From: an uncultured Collinsella sp.
GTDB taxonomy: Bacteria > Actinomycetota > Coriobacteriia > Coriobacteriales > Coriobacteriaceae
DNA: 27,289 bases
NCBI GenBank assembly: GCA_900752015.1
Contig: CAADTZ010000063.1
Span: 1 to 27,289, forward strand
Direction of reading: 5' to 3'
The position numbers were made by a program, and so were the translations under genes. Shown here one piece after another: positions 23,819 to 27,289 of this stretch. Position 1 is the first letter of the stretch. Every line of letters starts with the position of its first letter. The notes under the pieces are model-generated. The model was given only the letters and a program-made list of their open reading frames with translations, searched no databases and had not been told where the DNA came from.

Positions 23819-24100
23819 TTAGGCTTCAGCAACCTTGTGGCCGAGCGCCTTCTCGTAACGGGCCTCGTCGTAAGAGATGTCGCCGTCGACAATCTCGTCC
23901 ATAGCCATCGAAATGGTATCGGCACCGGAAAGCCCGATGGTGATGTCATCGACATCCTGGACGGCAAGCACGCGGTTGTGCTGGCCACGCAGCATGCTGT
24001 TAATATCGCAGGCGCGCTTGGAGGCAAGCGAAGCAAGCAGGAAGCGGTTGTGATCGGTCTTCTCCAGAAGATCGTCAATGCAAGGCTTTACAACGGACAC
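23819..24100 (-). CDS. rpoZ: RNA polymerase subunit omega
   Basis: This 93-residue subunit clamps the beta' C-terminus and aids polymerase assembly. Family features are the start VVKPCIDDLLEKTDHNRFLLASLASKRA, the DIN motif and SYDEARYEKALG near the end. It starts with GTG at 24100, with GAGG three bases upstream and AAAGGA ten bases upstream, five bases after the gmk stop. The gmk-rpoZ order is widely conserved. Confidence 0.93.
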   Translation of the reverse strand: MSVVKPCIDDLLEKTDHNRFLLASLASKRACDINSMLRGQHNRVLAVQDVDDITIGLSGADTISMAMDEIVDGDISYDEARYEKALGHKVAEA

Positions 24101-24105
24101 GGACC

Positions 24106-24675
24106 TCAGATCCTTTCATGCATATCGAGAACGCGAACGAGCTCATCGGTCGCGCGGTCGAGATCGTCATTAACCACGACGTCGTCGTAGCGGTCGGCAA
24201 GGGCAAGCTCATCGGCGGCGTTTGCCATACGCAGCTCAATCGTCTCGGGCGTCTCGGTACCGCGACCGACTAGACGCTCGCGGAGTACCTCAAGCGAAGG
24301 CGGCTTGATAAAGATCAGCACGGCCTCGGGAAAACGTTCCTTCACCTGCAGGGCGCCCTGGACATCGATTTCCAAAATCAGAGATGCGCCAGAGGCGAGC
24401 TTGGATGTGACCTCGCTCACCAACGTGCCGTAGCAGTTACCGTGGACCTCGGCCCACTCAACAAACTCACCGTTTGCCACGCGGCGGTCGAACTCCTCGC
24501 GCGTCAGAAAAAAGTAGTTGACGCCGTCGACCTCACCTTTTCGTGGTGCTCGCGTGGTAGCCGAAACCGTCAGGCCCAGGTTCGAGCGGCGCTCGCGCAC
24601 ACGAGTGACGAGCGTACCCTTGCCTGCGCCTGACGGTCCAGAAATCACAAAGAGCTTGGAATCCTGAGCGCTCAC
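24106..24675 (-). CDS. gmk: Guanylate kinase
   Basis: This 189-residue enzyme phosphorylates GMP to GDP. The P-loop is SGPSGAGKGT (12-21). The GMP-binding region has SATTRAPRKGEVDGVNYFFLTREEF and the FVEWAEVHGNCYGT stretch, and the LILEIDVQGALQVK strand carries Walker B-like acids. GTG at 24675 follows the mihF TAA immediately and has no clear ribosome site, so it depends on mihF translation. Confidence 0.96.
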   Translation of the reverse strand: MSAQDSKLFVISGPSGAGKGTLVTRVRERRSNLGLTVSATTRAPRKGEVDGVNYFFLTREEFDRRVANGEFVEWAEVHGNCYGTLVSEVTSKLASGASLILEIDVQGALQVKERFPEAVLIFIKPPSLEVLRERLVGRGTETPETIELRMANAADELALADRYDDVVVNDDLDRATDELVRVLDMHERI

Positions 24676-24984
24676 TTATTTGGTCAGCTGCTCGAGGAGC
24701 TGCTCGCGCTGACGGACGCCGAGGCCCTGGACGCGACGGGTAGCGGAGATACCGAGCTCCTCCATAATCTTGGCGGCCTTGGCCTTGCCATAACCAGGGA
24801 GAGACTCGATGAGGGTGGAAACCTTCATGCGGGAAGCGATGGGGTCATCGGAGTTGAGCACGGACTCGAGGGACTTCTCGCCCTTCTTGATCTGCTCGCG
24901 AAGCTCAGCGCGGGCGTGACGTGCGGCAGCAGCCTTCTCAAGAGCCTGCTTGCGCTGCTCATCGGTAAGCTGAGGGAGTGCCAT
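24676..24984 (-). CDS. mihF: Integration host factor, actinobacterial type (mIHF)
   Basis: This is a 102-residue nucleoid protein unrelated in fold to HU/IHF. It has a charged N-terminal helix (LTDEQRKQALEKAAAARHARAEL) and an S13-like helix-two-turn-helix/HhH DNA-binding region (LPGYGKAKAAKIMEELGI at 62-79, then RRVQGLGVRQREQLLEQL). ATG at 24984 has GGAGG five bases upstream; a TTG 12 bases earlier would lie on that ribosome site and is rejected. mihF-gmk-rpoZ is the standard actinobacterial order and a good taxonomic marker. It has its own promoter (25029-25037). Confidence 0.94.
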   Translation of the reverse strand: MALPQLTDEQRKQALEKAAAARHARAELREQIKKGEKSLESVLNSDDPIASRMKVSTLIESLPGYGKAKAAKIMEELGISATRRVQGLGVRQREQLLEQLTK

Positions 24985-25028
24985 TCGTACCTCCAAATAG
25001 TTGGGTTATATCTGATTCAATAATTGGC

Positions 25029-25037
25029 ATTTTAGCA
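25029..25037 (-). promoter_or_regulatory. Extended -10 promoter for the mihF operon
   Basis: The minus strand reads TGC then TAAAAT, 44 bases before the start codon. No convincing -35 accompanies it. A second possible pair, TTGCAC and TAACCT with 17-base spacing, lies just upstream in the same gap. Confidence 0.5.
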
Positions 25038-25120
25038 CGTAGAACGTACAAAATGCCCAATCGCGGCTCCATAGGTTAGACGATACCCGCAAAAAGTGCA
25101 ATATACTGCGCCCAAAGTTA

Positions 25121-25178
25121 AGCCCCTGACCTGCGATTCCACACAAAGGATGGGAAAGTTTACGCAGGCACAGGGGCT
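25121..25178. other. Segmented long hairpin between pyrF and mihF
   Basis: AGCCCCTG (25121-25128) pairs with CAGGGGCT (25171-25178). After a small bulge CCTGCG (25130-25135) pairs with CGCAGG (25163-25168), and TTCC (25137-25140) can pair with GGAA (25153-25156). It lies 45 bases after the pyrF stop and may end or attenuate that operon, but no strong T-run follows on the minus strand. Read on the minus strand, parts resemble the E2 core (CCTGCGTAA, and CCTTTG followed by GTG and GGAA). Confidence 0.5.
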
Positions 25179-25223
25179 ATTTTGTGCTAATGAGACCCAA
25201 AAGTGGTGACTTAGGGGAATCTT

Positions 25224-25940
25224 TTACGCGACGTTTTCGACCAGCTCAGCGACGATGGCGTCAAAGGCGGCAACCGGATCGTCGGCACCGGTGATGGGAC
25301 GGCCCACCACAATGTGGCTTGCGCCACGCTCGATAGCCTGGGAAGGCGTCGCCACGCGGGACTGGTCACCAAGGGCGGCACCCACCGGACGCACACCCGG
25401 AGTCACGATCAGGGCATCAGGGCCCAGCAGCTCACGCATGTCCTGAGCCTCCATCGGCGAGCACACGATGCCATCGATGCCGTTGGCCTGAGCGAGCTTT
25501 GCCAGGCGGGCGGCCTCCTCGGCCACGGACGACTCGACGCCGATCTCGCTCAAGGCATCCTGATTCATGCTCGTGAGCACGGTGATGGCGACGAGCTTGG
25601 CGCGGTCCTCGCGTGCCTCCTCGGCACCCTCGCGGCAGGCAGCGAGCATGGCGCCCGAACCCAAGCCGTGAACCGAGAGCAGGTCGGCACCGGCAAGCGA
25701 GGCCGAACGGGCGGCACCGCGAACCTGATGCGGAATATCATGGAACTTAAGGTCAAGGAAGACCTTAAAGCCCAGGTCCTTAAAGGTCTTGACGATCTCG
25801 GGGCCCTCAGCGTAATAGAGCGTCATACCAACCTTAAGCCAGGCGGCATGGCCCGAAAGCTCGTGGGCGAGCTCGAGCGCACGCTCACGGTCGCAGTCGA
25901 GGGCGACGATAACACGGTCGCGGGCATCGGTCTCTAGCAT
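25224..25940 (-). CDS. pyrF: Orotidine-5'-phosphate decarboxylase
   Basis: This 238-residue TIM-barrel enzyme makes UMP, the last step of pyrimidine synthesis. The catalytic Asp-Lys-Asp array is DLKFHDIP (D63, K65, D68). The start has VIVALD, and the phosphate site contains VTPGVRP and IVVGRPITGADDP. ATG at 25940 has AGGTG eight bases upstream and overlaps the pyrD end by seven bases. The frame stays open to 26030, but upstream residues do not fit the family. Confidence 0.96.
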   Translation of the reverse strand: MLETDARDRVIVALDCDRERALELAHELSGHAAWLKVGMTLYYAEGPEIVKTFKDLGFKVFLDLKFHDIPHQVRGAARSASLAGADLLSVHGLGSGAMLAACREGAEEAREDRAKLVAITVLTSMNQDALSEIGVESSVAEEAARLAKLAQANGIDGIVCSPMEAQDMRELLGPDALIVTPGVRPVGAALGDQSRVATPSQAIERGASHIVVGRPITGADDPVAAFDAIVAELVENVA

Positions 25941-26842
25941 TCGAACGCACCTACCAGTTCGTTGATGTCCTTCACGCCCTGGGACTCGGCCCAGGCCTCG
26001 AGCTCGTGCGCGATCTTGAGCGAAGCGCACGGATCGACGAAGTTGGCCATGCCGACCGACACGCAGGTGGCGCCGGCCAGGATAAACTCAGCCGCATCTT
26101 CGCCGGTCATGACACCGCCGACACCGTTGATGGGGATATCGACGGCCTGGGCAACCTCCCAGACCATGCGCACGGCGATGTGGTGGCACAGCGGGCCCGA
26201 AAGGCCGCCCTTGGGCTTGGCCACGCGGGACTTGCGGGTATGGACGTCGATGGCCATGCCCTGGATGGAGTTGATGACTGAAAGGCCGTCGGCACCGGCA
26301 GCCTCGAGGGCCTTGGCAATCTCGGCGACGTTGACCGGCGCCATCTTCACGAACAGCGGCTTATCGGTCACCTTGCGGCAGGCAGCCATAACGGAAGAGG
26401 CGCCCTCGGGCGTGGAGCCCATGGCGGCACCGCCGGCGGCGATATTAGGGCAGCTCACGTTGATCTCGTAGCCGGCAGCCCAGGGGCACAGCTCGACATA
26501 CATCTCTAGTGCGCGGACAAATTCGTCAACGGAGTGGCCGGCAACCTGGCAGATGACCTGGCAACCGTCCTTGGAGAGCTGCTCCAGCCACGGACCGGAC
26601 TCACGGGCAAAGGCAGCCACGCCAGGGTTCTGAAGGCCCACGGAGTTGATCATGCCGCCGGGAATCTCGGCCATACGGGGCGCGGGGTTGCCGGGCCAGG
26701 GCTCGGCAGCGCAACCCTTGGTGGTGATGGCGCCCAGCTGGGAGACATCGAAGAAGTTCTGGAACTGCCAACCGTAGCCAAAGGTACCGGCTGCGGTGTT
26801 GATGGGGTTCTGCATCTTGACGCCGCCGAAATCGACGGCCAT
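25934..26842 (-). CDS. pyrD: Dihydroorotate dehydrogenase, class 1B catalytic subunit
   Basis: This 302-residue FMN enzyme oxidises dihydroorotate to orotate. The start resembles class 1B (VDFGGVKMQNPINTAAGTFGYG). The catalytic base is Cys131 in INVSCPN, and PINGVGGVMTGEDAAEFILAGA is the FMN phosphate site. Class 1B works with PyrK, encoded directly upstream, passing electrons to NAD. ATG at 26842 was chosen for length, but GTG codons at 26848 and 26857 are possible; the latter would overlap the pyrK stop and has a GGTGGTGG stretch upstream. Confidence 0.95.
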   Translation of the reverse strand: MAVDFGGVKMQNPINTAAGTFGYGWQFQNFFDVSQLGAITTKGCAAEPWPGNPAPRMAEIPGGMINSVGLQNPGVAAFARESGPWLEQLSKDGCQVICQVAGHSVDEFVRALEMYVELCPWAAGYEINVSCPNIAAGGAAMGSTPEGASSVMAACRKVTDKPLFVKMAPVNVAEIAKALEAAGADGLSVINSIQGMAIDVHTRKSRVAKPKGGLSGPLCHHIAVRMVWEVAQAVDIPINGVGGVMTGEDAAEFILAGATCVSVGMANFVDPCASLKIAHELEAWAESQGVKDINELVGAFEC

Positions 26843-26856
26843 GTTCACGGTACCCA

Positions 26857-27289
26857 CTAGAAGACCACCACCTTGGAAGCATCGAACACGGGGCCGCACA
26901 TGCAAGCACCCTTCATACCGTCGACCGTCTCGACATTGCAGGTGTTGCAGGCGCCAAAGCCACAGCTCATCATGCGCTCGAGCGACACCTCGCAGTACGC
27001 ACCGGCCTCGGCGGCAGCGGCGGCGACTTTCTTCATCATGACAGCGGGGCCGCAGCTGGCCACATAGTCGTAGCCGCCCTCTCCGAGCAGCTCGGCTGCC
27101 GGGTCGGTGCAAAAACCGTGCGTGCCCAGCGTGCCATCATCGGTGCACACGTTAACCGTGGCGCCCAGCGCGCGGAACTCATCGACACCCACGGCCTTGG
27201 AAACGGTGCCAAAGCCCAGGCAAACGTCGACATCCACGCCCTGCTCGACAAGCTTGCCGGCGAGGCAGAGCACGGGCGGAACGCCGATG
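26857..27289 (-). CDS. pyrK: Dihydroorotate dehydrogenase electron transfer subunit PyrK (5' end outside window)
   Basis: These are the last 144 codons of the FAD/2Fe-2S subunit that passes electrons from PyrD to NAD. The visible part has the end of the NAD-binding domain (IGVPPVLCLAGKLVEQG, LGFGT, YDYVASCGPAVMMK). The C-terminal iron-sulfur site has four cysteines in MMSCGFGACNTCNVET and GACMCGPVFDASKV. The start is beyond the window edge. The pyrK-pyrD-pyrF order fits one operon. Confidence 0.93.
   Translation of the reverse strand, partial: IGVPPVLCLAGKLVEQGVDVDVCLGFGTVSKAVGVDEFRALGATVNVCTDDGTLGTHGFCTDPAAELLGEGGYDYVASCGPAVMMKKVAAAAAEAGAYCEVSLERMMSCGFGACNTCNVETVDGMKGACMCGPVFDASKVVVF

Noticed and set aside
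24985..25223. A small gene between pyrF and mihF
   Set aside because: No frame with a ribosome site and plausible length was seen; the gap is explained by a hairpin and a promoter.
1..27289. CRISPR arrays, rRNA or tRNA genes, insertion sequences
   Set aside because: No regularly spaced direct repeats, no conserved rRNA or tRNA sequence, and no transposase or integrase reading frame were noticed on either strand.

Overview
The window is a dense block of housekeeping genes. Every confident gene lies on the minus strand, so transcription runs from high to low coordinates. High G+C, an actinobacterial-type IHF (mIHF) beside gmk and rpoZ, RNase J next to FtsK, GTG/TTG starts, and the order lepA-hemW-dnaJ-mtaB-phoH-ybeY-era-recO all point to Actinomycetota. 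The combination fits a Coriobacteriia gut bacterium, with Collinsella as my best guess. The genus is inference; no rRNA is present.

In transcription order: (1) 27289-25224, pyrK-pyrD-pyrF (pyrimidine synthesis, pyrK cut by the window edge). (2) 24984-22574, mihF-gmk-rpoZ-thiI, behind an extended -10 promoter and ended by a strong terminator. (3) 22360-18306, comEA-comEC-holA (DNA uptake plus the clamp-loader delta subunit). (4) 18172-17906, rpsT with its own promoter and terminator. (5) 17809-6316, one long nearly gapless run: lepA, dusB, hemW, a membrane-anchored DnaJ-like gene, dnaJ, mtaB, phoH, ybeY, dgkA, era, recO. It covers translation fidelity, tRNA and rRNA maturation, chaperones and repair. 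(6) 6177-5899, rpsO with leader hairpin and terminator. (7) 5749-3503, pnp with a structured leader. (8) 3222-2602, an AT-richer hexapeptide acetyltransferase between two inverted copies of an unusual structured element. (9) 2226-1, rnj (RNase J) and the start of ftsK.

The best candidate for something undescribed is the element pair at 2415-2547 (plus orientation, 'E1') and 3308-3456 (minus orientation, 'E2'). Both carry a 27-nt identical block starting with ATG, followed by a 9-bp hairpin in which three base pairs differ by compensatory double changes. Each core is enclosed by long self-complementary arms whose sequences are unrelated between the copies. Each core also holds a 15-codon ORF (MKFPALQSC...) preceded by a G-rich Shine-Dalgarno-like run that the arms would sequester. 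A second unusual item is the J-domain/zinc-finger protein at 12553-13656, whose second client-binding domain is replaced by membrane helices. It occupies the place where hrcA often sits in related gene orders.

No rRNA, tRNA, CRISPR array, transposase or phage gene was seen.
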